Made by a program: the position numbers and the translations under genes. 64,000 bases of DNA from an uncultured Acidobacteriaceae bacterium (GTDB taxonomy: Bacteria > Acidobacteriota > Terriglobia > Terriglobales > Acidobacteriaceae). A model generated the notes under the pieces. It searched no databases and was not told the DNA's origin. It saw nothing but the letters and a program-made list of their open reading frames with translations. Shown one piece after another: positions 53,916-64,000 of this stretch. The stretch covers positions 1-64,000 of the forward strand of contig CAIWFH010000082.1 in NCBI GenBank assembly GCA_903911925.1, read 5' to 3'. The stretch's first letter is position 1. Each line of letters starts with the position of its first letter.

Positions 53916-53945
53916 TTGACAAGCAGCAACCTTCTTCCCTATCGT
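53916..53945 (+). promoter_or_regulatory. Sigma-70 promoter of groESL
   Basis: -35 TTGACA (53916-53921), 18-base spacer, -10 TATCGT (53940-53945). The CIRCE operator overlaps the -10 end and start region, so HrcA would repress from here. Confidence 0.75.
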
Positions 53946-53971
53946 TAGCAATTGGAAGCCGAGAGTGCTAA
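53945..53971. promoter_or_regulatory. CIRCE operator (HrcA binding site)
   Basis: TTAGCAATT (53945-53953), 9-base spacer, GAGTGCTAA (53963-53971). The right half is perfect; the left half has 2 mismatches to TTAGCACTC. It lies 147 bases before groES and predicts heat-shock derepression by loss of HrcA. Confidence 0.85.
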
Positions 53972-54117
53972 CGCGCTGTTGGCTCAACTGCTCGGCCGGG
54001 TGCGGCGCTCCGTTAGATTCGACAGCCGCCCGTATTTCCCCGCAGCTTTTTTTGAACACCACTATGAACCCGTGGCCGGGGCTCAACCCTGTCCACGCGT
54101 GAAGGAGAAGCAAAGCA

Positions 54118-54429
54118 ATGGCAGCAACCTCTGTTACCACCACCTTCACCCCGCTCCACGACCGCATCCTCGTCCGCCGTTTGGAAGAGGGCGAAACGGT
54201 CCGTGGTGGAATCATCATCCCTGACAGCGCCAAGGAAAAGCCCCAGGAAGGCGAAGTCATCTCCGTGGGCAAGGGCAAGTCAAACGACGAAGGAAAGGTC
54301 TTCCCCCTTGACGTCAAGGCTGGCGACCGCGTCCTCTTCGGCAAGTACTCCGGCACCGAGATCAAGCTCGACGGCGAAGAGTTCCTCATCATGCGCGAAG
54401 AAGAAGTCCTCGGAATCGTAAAGAAGTAG
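54118..54429 (+). CDS. groES: Co-chaperonin GroES
   Basis: 103 aa lid of the GroEL chamber. [18 protein letters not shown] at the start, the mobile loop [19 protein letters not shown] and the C-terminal [17 protein letters not shown] are complete. It has a proper ribosome site (GGAG) and is transcribed from the CIRCE-controlled promoter with groEL, 140 bases downstream. The intergenic part between them carries repeats and an inverted pair listed separately. Confidence 0.97.
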   Translation: MAATSVTTTFTPLHDRILVRRLEEGETVRGGIIIPDSAKEKPQEGEVISVGKGKSNDEGKVFPLDVKAGDRVLFGKYSGTEIKLDGEEFLIMREEEVLGIVKK

Positions 54430-54442
54430 TCAGTTATCAGCT

Positions 54443-56240
<1,798 letters not shown>

Positions 56241-56265
56241 AACGCAGTCCAGTTCCAAACCAAAA

Positions 56266-56294
56266 GCCCTCCTGCTTCGGCAGGGGGGCTTTTT
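56266..56294 (+). terminator. Rho-independent terminator of groESL
   Basis: 10-bp stem (56266-56275 with 56280-56289, one G-T pair) closed by a TTCG tetraloop and followed by TTTTT at 56290-56294. Confidence 0.93.
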
Positions 56295-56400
56295 GCATGT
56301 GATCTCAAGTGATTTCAGGACGATCAGAAGTGCGCCGGCGACCCGGCGCAATGAACTGGAGCCATTCGCCTATCAGATGATGGCGAAGTTCAATCTCTTG

Positions 56401-56658
56401 TTACGAAGTAGCTGCGGCCACATTCGCTGCCGTGATGGCAGCGACGCTCGGCACACCAGGCGCGCGGTCTTTCAGCCATCCAGCGGCCATCCATGACCGC
56501 GGAATTGAAAACTCCGACCAGCCGCAATCGAGACAGACAAGAATGTCTGGCGGTGGATTCATGGGTGGATGACTCAGCGTACGGGGCCGATTACGATAAA
56601 GCCGTATCTCGGCGGGAACGATGGTGAGAGCCTCTGATTCGCACTTTGTACAGCTCAT
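56401..56658 (-). CDS. Small zinc-ribbon protein
   Basis: 85 aa from ATG 56658 (GAGG 7 bases upstream). Two CxxC pairs (CTKCE at the N-terminus and CLDCG in the middle) form a zinc ribbon. The intervening part (TLSHPPMNPPPDILV) and the SEFSIPRSW segment match a small family seen in Acidobacteria. The C-terminus is Ala-rich. No signal or membrane segment. Role unknown. Transcribed from the AT-rich region to the right. Confidence 0.75.
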   Translation of the reverse strand: MSCTKCESEALTIVPAEIRLYRNRPRTLSHPPMNPPPDILVCLDCGWSEFSIPRSWMAAGWLKDRAPGVPSVAAITAANVAAATS

Positions 56659-56969
56659 TTGCACACCTCGGGAAAAGATGCCTACAAAAATAGCAAGGAC
56701 TGCAAAAATCTGTGGAAAAACTAATGTAATTGTCAGGTGTGTACTTTTTCAACAACAAACGTTCACTTTCGAACACTTTTATTGATTTTCCTCAAATTGG
56801 ATTATTTTTCACTTTTGTGATATCAAAATCACTTTAACTAAACAATCGTGAAGATGGCCTCGCAACCCGCATCCACTGGCGGCAGCGATAGCCTCCCGGA
56901 AGGAGGATTCTGTCTTGAATCCCCCCTCACAGGAAGCACACCGTGCCGCTCATGGAGCAGGCGACCTAC
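56659..56969. promoter_or_regulatory. AT-rich gap with possible promoter of the zinc-ribbon gene
   Basis: 311 bases without a gene. The part 56690-56850 is far more AT-rich than the surroundings. On the minus strand a TTGAAA-N18-TACATT pair lies near 56720-56750. GTTC/GAAC and GTGAT/ATCAC short inverted repeats are also visible. The right part holds a small CCTCC/GGAGG hairpin. Confidence 0.45.
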
Positions 56970-59507
56970 TTATTGTCCGCTTCCCTTCCCCAGTTCAAAC
57001 CTGAGGCCGATGCGAACGTTGAGAGGCAGGCTTGGGTAGCCGATCGGCGCCATGCGCTTGCTATTGGCCAGGTTTTCCGCCTGCCCGTAAATGCTCATCC
57101 ACTGCAAAAGCTTGTAACTGCCGCCCAGGTCGATCTTGGCGTAGCCGTAATCCAGGTTGCGGTTGGGCAACAGCAAGGTGCTCCCAAAGTCGCCGTCGAG
57201 AAGATAGGTGGAGTCATCGCTGCGGCTGACAAAAGCAGCGGTAAGCACTCCAGTGAGCTGGTTCTTTGCATAGGTGCCGGTAAAGAATCCCGTATGCGGC
57301 GGACGGCGAAACGGCCGCGCGCCCACCAGCGGCGAGTAGTCGCCGATCGGGATGCAATTCGGAGTGCCGACCGTGCAGCCCGCAGGGTAGGTGGGCGCAT
57401 AGCCGCCGATGAGAGCCTCGTTGTCGCTGCTCAGAGACTTCTGCACCACGGCGTCCAGGTAGGTGTAGCCGCCGCGAAGAAAGATATGCCGCCCGATGCC
57501 GCTTTCCACCGTGGTCTCGATGCCCTGCGCGCGGAAGGCCTGCGTGTTCACATCCACCGAAGAGTTGTATGTGTAGTAGGGGCCAAGCGCAGTGATGAGT
57601 TCCGATTTCTGCGCAGGCGTCAGGCCGGGAATGATGTTGGGCAACAGCTTGGCGCCTACCCCTTCAATCTCTTTGCCGAACTGGTTGTGGAAGTAGCTGG
57701 CGCGGAAGACAAGCCGGCTATTGAAAAAGGATTGCTCCACGCCGCCTTCGTAGCTTCGTGTGGTGGGCGCAGCCAGCGGCCCGATTCCAAGCTTCTGCGA
57801 AATGGCAGCAAGGTCCGGACTACAGGTGGGGCAGTTGAGCAGGTAATAGAGCGAGCCTACTTCTTCACTCAGTTTTGGTTCGCGTACACCGTCTCCGTAA
57901 TTGAACAGAATGCGTGTCCCGCTGAAGGCCCCACTGCGCGGTTTCACCGCGGAGTAGGCAAGCCCCGCGTGCGGCGTGGTCTGGACCCCAAACAGCGAGT
58001 AGCGCTCAAGGCTCCCGCCCAGGGTGTAAAAGAACCGTCCCTTGTAGTCGCCGTGTACGCCGGCATGGTAGTCGTAGTTGGTGCGCTTCACCGTCTCATC
58101 GATGAAGTAAAGCGGATCGACAAATCGTCCCGGCTCCTGCTCAAAATTGAAGCCGATGAGCCCGACAAGGTGCGGCGTAAACCGGTAATCGCCCTGGTAG
58201 GCAACCTGGCTGCTGTTCGACACCTGCCAGTAGCCGCTGGGATAGACTCCGGCATAATCCAGAATCGCGCGCCCGGTCACCGAGTAGCCATTGGCCCCGG
58301 TTATGGTCACCAGGTCGCCCAGGCTGTCTCCATAGGGGTCGAAGAATCCGCTGCCCACTTGCTCCCACTGGTTGTATTGTTCCCGCTTGTGGCTCAGGCC
58401 AAAGCGCGCTGTGTTGTGAAAGGAGACCGTGGTCTGGTTGTCGGCCAACGCGGTGATAAACAGGTCCTGGTCCTTTTGCGTGGCGTTGTCTGAGATGTGG
58501 TAAAAATCCCAGGCGTTGGGAACGCCGGTGGCGTCCACGCCATAGTGAAGCGTCCCGCGAAGCTGCGTGCTGCCGTTGGGCTGCCAGCCGAAGTTACCCG
58601 CAGTGGTGGCCACGTGGTACTGGTCGTTAGGAATGTTGTTGCTGGTTTGCATCCAGCTGAAGGCGGCCAGGTAATCCAGTTTTTTGTGGGTTCCGGCCAC
58701 TTCCATTTCTTCACGCGATGTGTCGAAGTTGCCCGCGTCGCCCTGGAAAAGAAACGATGGAAAGCTGGTGGTTCCCCGCGGAGTGGTGAGGTAAAGCACG
58801 CTGCTGCCGGCGTCCGCGCCATAGAGGCTGGAGTCGGGCCCGCGATAGACTTCTGCTTTTTCGATTGCTGTTGTCGAGAGCGGGCCCAAATCGAAGCCCC
58901 CGCCCATATCGTCCACGCTCACTCCGTCGAGCAGCATCTTGTTGGCGTCCGAGTTGCCTCCCCGTACAAACAGCGAGGTCACGGCCCCAAGTTGGCCTGA
59001 CTGCGTGACCACCGTGCCCGGCATCAGCCGCATCGCGCTGACCAGATCGGTGCGCAGGGCCAGGTCCACCGGCGCAATCACGCTGGTCGTCTCGCTGGTT
59101 TGCGGTTGCGGCGTGGGAACACCCGTGGCCGTCACCACGATGGACTCGCGCACCCACTCCGGCTCGAGCACCAGGTCGCGCTCCACCGAGTCGAGGCGTC
59201 CGGCGTAGAAGCCCGGCGTCTCCAACTGGCGAAAGCTCTTGGCAGAGACCAGCAGAAAAAAGCGTCCCTCCACGCCGGTCATCATTTGAAAGCTGCCGTC
59301 TGCCGTTGAAACAGCCGAGGCAATCGCTTTTCCGTCGTTGTACAGAGTAATGGCAGCGCCAGTCACCTTGGCGCCCGATGCATCGGTAACCACGCCGCGA
59401 ATGGAAGCAGCCTGGCAGAATACGGAAACAAAAAAGAAGAGAATTACGGCTAGAAAAGAAGGCAATGCGCGGCTCGATTGCGCGCGCAAGAATGCAGGAA
59501 CTGGCAT
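56970..59507 (-). CDS. TonB-dependent receptor, probable vitamin B12 transporter
   Basis: 845 aa from ATG 59507, with AAGGAG 6 bases upstream. Signal peptide (about 1-33), a carboxypeptidase-regulatory-like N-terminal domain (SIRGVVTDASGAKVTGAAIT), then plug (VFVRGGNSDANKMLLDGVS-like region) and a 22-strand barrel ending in IGLRFELGKGSG. Long extracellular loops carry cysteine pairs (LNCPTCSPD and GCTVGTPNC). The cobalamin riboswitch in its leader makes BtuB-like uptake of B12 the likely function, though the sequence itself does not show the substrate. It needs ExbB-ExbD-TonB energy, which lie elsewhere. Single gene. Confidence 0.88.
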   Translation of the reverse strand: MPVPAFLRAQSSRALPSFLAVILFFFVSVFCQAASIRGVVTDASGAKVTGAAITLYNDGKAIASAVSTADGSFQMMTGVEGRFFLLVSAKSFRQLETPGFYAGRLDSVERDLVLEPEWVRESIVVTATGVPTPQPQTSETTSVIAPVDLALRTDLVSAMRLMPGTVVTQSGQLGAVTSLFVRGGNSDANKMLLDGVSVDDMGGGFDLGPLSTTAIEKAEVYRGPDSSLYGADAGSSVLYLTTPRGTTSFPSFLFQGDAGNFDTSREEMEVAGTHKKLDYLAAFSWMQTSNNIPNDQYHVATTAGNFGWQPNGSTQLRGTLHYGVDATGVPNAWDFYHISDNATQKDQDLFITALADNQTTVSFHNTARFGLSHKREQYNQWEQVGSGFFDPYGDSLGDLVTITGANGYSVTGRAILDYAGVYPSGYWQVSNSSQVAYQGDYRFTPHLVGLIGFNFEQEPGRFVDPLYFIDETVKRTNYDYHAGVHGDYKGRFFYTLGGSLERYSLFGVQTTPHAGLAYSAVKPRSGAFSGTRILFNYGDGVREPKLSEEVGSLYYLLNCPTCSPDLAAISQKLGIGPLAAPTTRSYEGGVEQSFFNSRLVFRASYFHNQFGKEIEGVGAKLLPNIIPGLTPAQKSELITALGPYYTYNSSVDVNTQAFRAQGIETTVESGIGRHIFLRGGYTYLDAVVQKSLSSDNEALIGGYAPTYPAGCTVGTPNCIPIGDYSPLVGARPFRRPPHTGFFTGTYAKNQLTGVLTAAFVSRSDDSTYLLDGDFGSTLLLPNRNLDYGYAKIDLGGSYKLLQWMSIYGQAENLANSKRMAPIGYPSLPLNVRIGLRFELGKGSGQ

Positions 59508-59549
59508 GGAAGCTCCTTCGTCCCCCTCGGAACGTAAGCGGGTGATGAC

Positions 59550-59805
59550 GCGAGGACCGGTCTCCTGACTTGCGCCTTCTCCAGCCTCCTTCCCAAAAGC
59601 AAAGCCCGCGGGCTTGCCTCCAGTGGTTGGCATCGGGCTTCCAAATATCTGCCTGGAATCCCTGGCTGGTTTCCTGCCGCGGTCTCAACCTCAGACCTTC
59701 AGGCGGGTGCGCTTACAGTTGCGGGGCAGTGGCGGAATTTCACCGCCTTCCCGAGCATCCTGGCGATTGCCATGATGAACAGCCTCTCCAGGTGGAGAAG
59801 CATAC
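59550..59805 (-). promoter_or_regulatory. Cobalamin riboswitch
   Basis: On the minus strand the leader contains GGGAAGGCGGTGAAATTCCG, then CCACTGCCCCGCAACTGTAA, a further conserved block AAGCCCGATGCCAACCACTG and the 3' block GTCAGGAGACCGG (59554-59569). These are the classic B12-element boxes in the right order. Binding of adenosylcobalamin should shut off translation of the downstream receptor. Confidence 0.95.
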
Positions 59806-59840
59806 GGAACGCCATGGAAGCGTTTTCCACGACATCAACT

Positions 59841-59870
59841 TTTATAGTCGCCGAGGGGCCGCCGCGTCAA
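59841..59870 (-). promoter_or_regulatory. Promoter of the riboswitch-controlled receptor
   Basis: -35 TTGACG (59865-59870), 18-base spacer, -10 TATAAA (59841-59846). Predicted start about 59834, just before the riboswitch. Confidence 0.85.
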
Positions 59871-59954
59871 AAACCCTGGGAGGTCGGGGGCGGTCGACTT
59901 GAATGAGAGATCCCCTTGAAAGTGATTGCGCAGAACCAGCGCGGAAGAAGAATA

Positions 59955-60031
59955 TGGTGACCCCGGGCTGATTCGAACAGCCGACCTGCGGTTTAGGAAA
60001 CCGATGCTCTATCCAACTGAGCTACGGGGCC
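59955..60031 (-). tRNA. tRNA-Arg (anticodon CCU)
   Basis: 77 nt on the minus strand including the encoded CCA. Acceptor GGCCCCG with CGGGGTC (one G-U), D-arm GCTC/GAGC, anticodon loop TTCCTAA giving CCT, T-arm GGCTGTTCGAATCAGCC. The first anticodon-stem pair is mismatched. Confidence 0.95.
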
Positions 60032-60152
60032 ACGTTTGTAATCAATCATATAGAAGACGTCAGTGGGATTCCAATTCGCTTGAGTTCCCGCGAATTCAAT
60101 ACAATCTGCCCGTCAACAGGTTAGCATCACAAAACTCCCAAACGCCAACACA

Positions 60153-61502
60153 TCAAAGCACGAATGACAGTGCCGCGGCAAAAGCCAACCCGCATACCGA
60201 AATAATCGTCTCGCTCACCGACCACGTTTTGATCGTGTCGATGACGCTCATGTTGAAGTACTCCTTCACCAGCCAGAAGCCGCCATCGTTCACATGCGAA
60301 AAAATCAACGAACCCGCTCCCGTCGCAATGGCCAGCAGTTCCGGGTGAACGTTGGTCCCGGCGAGCGCAATCGGCGCCACAATGCCCGCCGCGGTCGTCA
60401 TGGCCACAGTGGCCGAACCCGTTGCCAAGCGCATCATCGCAGCCAGCAACCATGCCAGCAGCAGCAACGGGATGTGGCTGTTCATCGCGATCGCGATGAT
60501 TGCCTGCGCAACCCCGCTGTCTTGCAGTACCCGTCCGAATCCTCCGCCAGCGCCAATCAGCAGCGTGATTGCCGCCGTTGGCGCCAGGCACTCATTGCTG
60601 AAGCGCAGCACCGTGGCGCGCGAAAATCCCCTCATGCGTCCGAGGGTAAAAAAGCTGAGCAGCGCGCCGATCAGCAGCGCCATATCGTCGCTGCCCGACA
60701 GGTGCAGTCCCTGATTCAGAGCGCTCCCGGGCGTCGACAAAGCGTCAGCCCAGCTTCCCACCATCATCAGCAACAGCGGAAACAGGATGGTGAACAACGC
60801 GATTCCAATGCCCGGCAGGCTGCATCCCTCTTCCACTTCGACAAACTGGTCGGCCATCGGATTGTCTGCGGGCAGCTTGACGTGCGGCGCAATCAGCTTT
60901 GCGTAGATCGGCCCCGCTATCAGCGCCGTAGGAACGCTGATCAGCAGCGCGTAAAGAATTGTGCGGCCAACGTCAGCATGGTAAAGCGCAACCCCGAGCA
61001 GCACCGCCGGATGCGGCGGCACCAGCCCGTGAACCACCGACAGCCCCGCCAGCATGGGCAACCCCACCAGCACCAGCGATGTCCCCGTGCGCCGCGCCAC
61101 GGTGAACACAATCGGAATCAGCAGGACGAAACCCACTTGAAAGAATGCCGGCAGTCCCACGATCAGCGCGATCACCGCCATCGCCCATGGAATGCGCTTC
61201 TCGCCGAACAGCCGGATGAGTGTGTGCGCAATCTGGTTGGCCGCGCCCGACTCGGCCATCATTTTGCCTAGCATTGTTCCCAGCGCCACGATGATGGCAA
61301 TGTGCCCCAGCGTCCCGCCCATTCCCGCCTCAAAGGAATGAATCACCGCGGAGAGTTGCATGCCCGTGATCACCGCAAGAAACAGCGAACTGAGCAGCAG
61401 CGCGATAAACGGATTCAGCTTGGCCACGGCCACCAGCAGAATCAAACCGACGACCGAAGCCAGGGCCGAGACAAGCAGAAAAATATTGTGAGAATCGATC
61501 AT
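60153..61502 (-). CDS. GntP-family proton symporter
   Basis: 449 aa, about 12 membrane helices. N-terminus ASVVGLILLVAVAKLNPFIA and the conserved block AFFQVGFVLLIPIVF are typical of gluconate:H+ symporters (GntP/GntT). The C-terminal NDGGFWLVKEYFNMS is the classic motif of the family. Substrate could be gluconate, but in this position (before RidA and a D-aminoacylase) an amino acid or related compound is equally likely: some GntP-type members carry D-serine (DsdX). It is the last gene of the D-amino-acid cluster. Confidence 0.93.
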   Translation of the reverse strand: MIDSHNIFLLVSALASVVGLILLVAVAKLNPFIALLLSSLFLAVITGMQLSAVIHSFEAGMGGTLGHIAIIVALGTMLGKMMAESGAANQIAHTLIRLFGEKRIPWAMAVIALIVGLPAFFQVGFVLLIPIVFTVARRTGTSLVLVGLPMLAGLSVVHGLVPPHPAVLLGVALYHADVGRTILYALLISVPTALIAGPIYAKLIAPHVKLPADNPMADQFVEVEEGCSLPGIGIALFTILFPLLLMMVGSWADALSTPGSALNQGLHLSGSDDMALLIGALLSFFTLGRMRGFSRATVLRFSNECLAPTAAITLLIGAGGGFGRVLQDSGVAQAIIAIAMNSHIPLLLLAWLLAAMMRLATGSATVAMTTAAGIVAPIALAGTNVHPELLAIATGAGSLIFSHVNDGGFWLVKEYFNMSVIDTIKTWSVSETIISVCGLAFAAALSFVL

Positions 61503-61558
61503 AGACAGGCTGCTGCGTTGCCCTTCATTTCAGGTTGAAATGCGGTTGGCAAAAGAGT

Positions 61559-61951
61559 CTACTCCCCCGGCGCCTTGTAGGCCACGCAATCAATCTCCAC
61601 CTTGCAATCCACAACCATGTGCGAAGCAACGCAGGAGCGGGCCGGCGGATGTTCGCCGAAGTATTCTTTGAAGACCCCATTGAACGCCGCAAAGTCGCGC
61701 GGATCATCGAGCCAGACGCTGCATTTCACCACGTGTTCCGCGCCGTACCCGGCTTCTTTGAGAATCGCAAGAAGATTGCCAATGGCCTGTCGCGATTGCG
61801 TCACGATATTTCCCTCAACCAGTTGTCCGTCAACCATCGGCACCTGGCCCGATACATAAAGCCAGCCGCCGGCCTCTACCGCCCGCGCAAATGGCAAATG
61901 CTGTCCGCCCACGCCCTTGCCGCCTTCCACGCCATACCGCTTGATGCTCAT
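61559..61951 (-). CDS. RidA-family enamine/imine deaminase
   Basis: 130 aa YjgF/RidA trimeric protein that hydrolyses reactive enamines and imines (such as 2-aminoacrylate) released by PLP enzymes. Active-site arginine is present in PPARSCVA, with SGQVPMVDGQ in the substrate pocket. An AAAGGAG site precedes the ATG at 61951. It is 16 bases downstream of the D-aminoacylase gene, and a PLP D-amino-acid deaminase begins divergently, which fits detoxification of the imine it releases. Confidence 0.93.
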   Translation of the reverse strand: MSIKRYGVEGGKGVGGQHLPFARAVEAGGWLYVSGQVPMVDGQLVEGNIVTQSRQAIGNLLAILKEAGYGAEHVVKCSVWLDDPRDFAAFNGVFKEYFGEHPPARSCVASHMVVDCKVEIDCVAYKAPGE

Positions 61952-61966
61952 TCCGCGCTCCTTTAA

Positions 61967-63421
61967 TCACTGAACCCAGGTTGTTTTGCCGCGAGGCAAG
62001 TAGCGGCCCGCCCGCTCCCCGGTTGCCCCTTCATTCGTATACGACAGAATCCCGTTCACCCAAACCGCCCTGATCCCCTCAGCCCTCCGCTCAGGATTGG
62101 AATAGGTGGCCGTGTCGATGATCTTCTCCGGATTAAAGAGCACCAGATCGGCGAAGTAGCCCGCGCGAATCAGCCCGCGCCCTGCCAGGCCGAATCGCTG
62201 CGCCGGCATTCCCGTCATCTTTTGAACCGCTTGCTGTATCGTGAACAGCTTCTCTTCGCGGACGTAGCGGCCCAGCACGCGCGGAAACGTTCCCCAAAGC
62301 CGAGGATGCGGCCTTGGATCGCAAGGCAATCCATCCGATCCGATCATCGTCGCCGAGTGCTGCAGAATCCGCCGCATGTCATCTTCAGAGATGCTGTGAT
62401 AGATGGCTCCAGCCGGTTGCAGGCGCCGTGCAGCTTCCATTTGCGTCACTCCCCAACTCGCCGCGATTTCGTCAATCGTTGCTCCGGCAATCTCCGGATG
62501 AGGTGTACTCCAGGTAATCGTAATCTTGACGCGTTCGTCCACTTGTCCCAAATCCAGAGTGCTTGAGCCCGCTGCATAGGGATAGCAATCGCATCCGGCC
62601 TGTTGCATGGCCCGCGCCGCATCCAACTCGCGCAACACCTCGCCGCTCCGTCCCCAGTTGTCGATGCCCGCGCATTTCAGGTGCGAGATGATCACCGGCA
62701 CGTGATTCAAACGCCCGATCTGGAACGCCTCGTTCATCGCATCAAGAATGGCCGCAGTCTCCGTGCGCATATGCGTTGTGTAGACCGCTCCCGCCGCAGC
62801 AAGCGGCTCTGCTAGCGCAATTACCTCTTCGGTTGTAGCCGCATTCGCCGAACCGTAAGCAAGCCCTGTGCTCAGCCCCAGCGCGCCCGCGTCCAGCGCC
62901 TCGCGCAACTGCGCCCGCATCGCTTCAATCTCCACACTGGTCGCGGCCCGGTCGAGCCGGTCCATATGGTTGTTGCGCAATGCCGTGTGTCCAACCAATG
63001 CCGCAACATTCACGGCAGGCCGCGCCTCACGGACTGCCGCAACATAATCCGCAAACCTTGCAAAACGGAAATCGCCGGCGTCTCCAAGCAGGTTCATCGG
63101 GTCGGGCAATTCCCCGCGTAAACCCACCGGAGCCGCGCTGATGCCGCAGTTGCCCACAATCACCGTCGTGACGCCCTGCGAGAGCTTGGGCAGCATCGCC
63201 GGCTTGCGAATCACCGCGACGTCATCGTGCGTATGAACGTCGATAAACCCCGGCGCCAGCGAAAGCCCCCTCGCGTCCACAACCGAATCGGCGCTGCCAT
63301 CAAGGTTCGTCCCGATCCCGCAAATCCGGCCATCACGAATGGCCACATCCAGAACTTCAGCGGCCGACCCGCTGCCGTCCAGAACGCGCGCATTTCGAAT
63401 AAGTGTGTCGCAACTCGACAT
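61967..63421 (-). CDS. N-acyl-D-amino-acid deacylase
   Basis: 484 aa amidohydrolase that releases D-amino acids from N-acyl-D-amino acids. Metal ligands in DVHTHDD, the bridging cysteine in GNCGISAAP, HTALRNNHM and ISHLKCAG are conserved, and GSDGLPCDPRPHPRLWGTF carries the catalytic aspartate. Zinc-dependent, cytoplasmic, no signal peptide. The order D-aminoacylase, RidA, GntP on one strand with a D-amino-acid lyase divergently argues for catabolism of D-amino-acid derivatives, perhaps from peptidoglycan. Confidence 0.93.
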   Translation of the reverse strand: MSSCDTLIRNARVLDGSGSAAEVLDVAIRDGRICGIGTNLDGSADSVVDARGLSLAPGFIDVHTHDDVAVIRKPAMLPKLSQGVTTVIVGNCGISAAPVGLRGELPDPMNLLGDAGDFRFARFADYVAAVREARPAVNVAALVGHTALRNNHMDRLDRAATSVEIEAMRAQLREALDAGALGLSTGLAYGSANAATTEEVIALAEPLAAAGAVYTTHMRTETAAILDAMNEAFQIGRLNHVPVIISHLKCAGIDNWGRSGEVLRELDAARAMQQAGCDCYPYAAGSSTLDLGQVDERVKITITWSTPHPEIAGATIDEIAASWGVTQMEAARRLQPAGAIYHSISEDDMRRILQHSATMIGSDGLPCDPRPHPRLWGTFPRVLGRYVREEKLFTIQQAVQKMTGMPAQRFGLAGRGLIRAGYFADLVLFNPEKIIDTATYSNPERRAEGIRAVWVNGILSYTNEGATGERAGRYLPRGKTTWVQ

Positions 63422-63508
63422 ATCTGCTCACTAAGAATATAGGCTATCTATATCGCGGCCCCAAGACTTGCGACGGTTCAGTCTTGGGATAAGCAGGAGA
63501 TTCGCACG

Positions 63509-64000
63509 GTGAACACCAAAGCTCTGAGCAACGAAGGCCCCACCACCCGCATCACCGCACTCAACAAGGGCCTTGGCTTCCTCGATCGCGCTCTCGAAGC
63601 GGAAGAGATTGCCAGCCGCGGCTGGAACCTGCTGCATGAGGACCTCAGCCTGCCTGCTGCTGTGCTGAACCAGGACAAGCTGATCAACAACCTGCACTGG
63701 ATGCGGGATTTCATCGCGGCGTACGGAGTCAAGCTCGCTCCCCATGGCAAAACCACCATGGCTCCCAAACTCTTTGAGATGCAGTTGCAGGCCGGCGCAT
63801 GGGGAATCACCCTCGCCACCGCTCATCAGTCGCTCGTGGCCCATGCTCACGGCGTACGCCGCGTCCTGATGGTTAATCAACTTGTGGGCAGAGAGAACAT
63901 GGCCATCGTTGCCCGCCTGCTCGAGGACCCCGGCTTCGAGTTCTACTGCCTGGTGGATTCGGCTGCCCAGATCGATCAGCTCGGCGCGTTCTTCTCCGAG
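63509..64000 (+). CDS. PLP-dependent D-amino-acid deaminase/D-threonine aldolase-like, partial
   Basis: Runs off the right edge after 164 codons; open frame all the way. GTG start at 63509 with AGGAGA 9 bases upstream. The stretch LINNLHWMRDFIAAYGVKLA then PHGKTTMAP contains the PLP-lysine of the alanine-racemase-like (fold type III) N-terminal barrel. This is as in D-serine dehydratase DSD1 and D-threonine aldolase. It is divergent from the D-aminoacylase, with an 87-base shared promoter gap, so it would act on the D-amino acid released there. The Zn-binding C-terminal domain lies outside the window. Confidence 0.85.
   Translation, partial: MNTKALSNEGPTTRITALNKGLGFLDRALEAEEIASRGWNLLHEDLSLPAAVLNQDKLINNLHWMRDFIAAYGVKLAPHGKTTMAPKLFEMQLQAGAWGITLATAHQSLVAHAHGVRRVLMVNQLVGRENMAIVARLLEDPGFEFYCLVDSAAQIDQLGAFFSE

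Noticed and set aside
56943..58493. 516-codon plus frame
   Set aside because: Antisense shadow of the TonB receptor.

Overview
The window looks like a chromosomal segment of an Acidobacteriota bacterium, probably Terriglobales/Acidobacteriaceae. This is inferred from gene content, not from a marker gene. The main pointers are three very large ADOP-type MacB/FtsX permeases, two with the N-terminal ADOP extension and one beside a PadR regulator. Others are a TonB receptor with a carboxypeptidase-regulatory N-terminal domain, LpxD and a PagL-like protein (a Gram-negative envelope), and small zinc-ribbon and SH3-like families typical of the phylum. The sequence is GC-rich apart from one AT-rich gap near 56.7-56.85 kb.

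Layout. Positions 1-6815 look like a decayed genomic island next to tRNA-Leu(UAA). It holds an IS200-like transposase, a glycyl-radical pair (trans-4-hydroxy-L-proline dehydratase HypD and its radical-SAM activase), a type I restriction gene hsdR cut off exactly where hypD ends, and an N-terminal integrase fragment beside the tRNA. From 7 to 21.5 kb come a lytic transglycosylase, an ECF sigma factor with a zinc anti-sigma factor, two ADOP permeases with an apparently leaderless PadR regulator, two cyclophilins, a PIN-toxin pair and recQ. From 21.7 to 32 kb come smc with an unusual insert in its ATPase head, a serine hydrolase, a complete IS5-family element with a CTAG duplication, a dispersed palindrome, a possible permuted papain-fold protein and a third ADOP permease.

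From 32 to 46 kb there is a possible structured small RNA, then a purC, CvpA-like, Fis-like, HAD phosphatase and secretin run. These are followed by a C45-type hydrolase, a frameshifted CCA-adding-like gene with a degenerate active site and a very long low-complexity tail, lpxD, and a MASE1-PAS-GGDEF diguanylate cyclase. From 46 to 56 kb are ftcD, pagL-like, yebC, purQ, a PHP phosphatase, an SDR and groES-groEL behind a CIRCE operator. From 56.9 to 60 kb is a TonB receptor (BtuB-like) behind a cobalamin riboswitch and a good promoter, then tRNA-Arg(CCU).

The right end (60.1-64 kb) is a coherent D-amino-acid catabolism cluster: a GntP-family permease, RidA, an N-acyl-D-amino-acid deacylase and, divergently, a fold-III PLP D-amino-acid deaminase/aldolase that runs off the window. 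Together the genes mix housekeeping (smc, recQ, groESL, purC, purQ, lpxD) with scavenging (B12, D-amino acids, hydroxyproline) and envelope functions.
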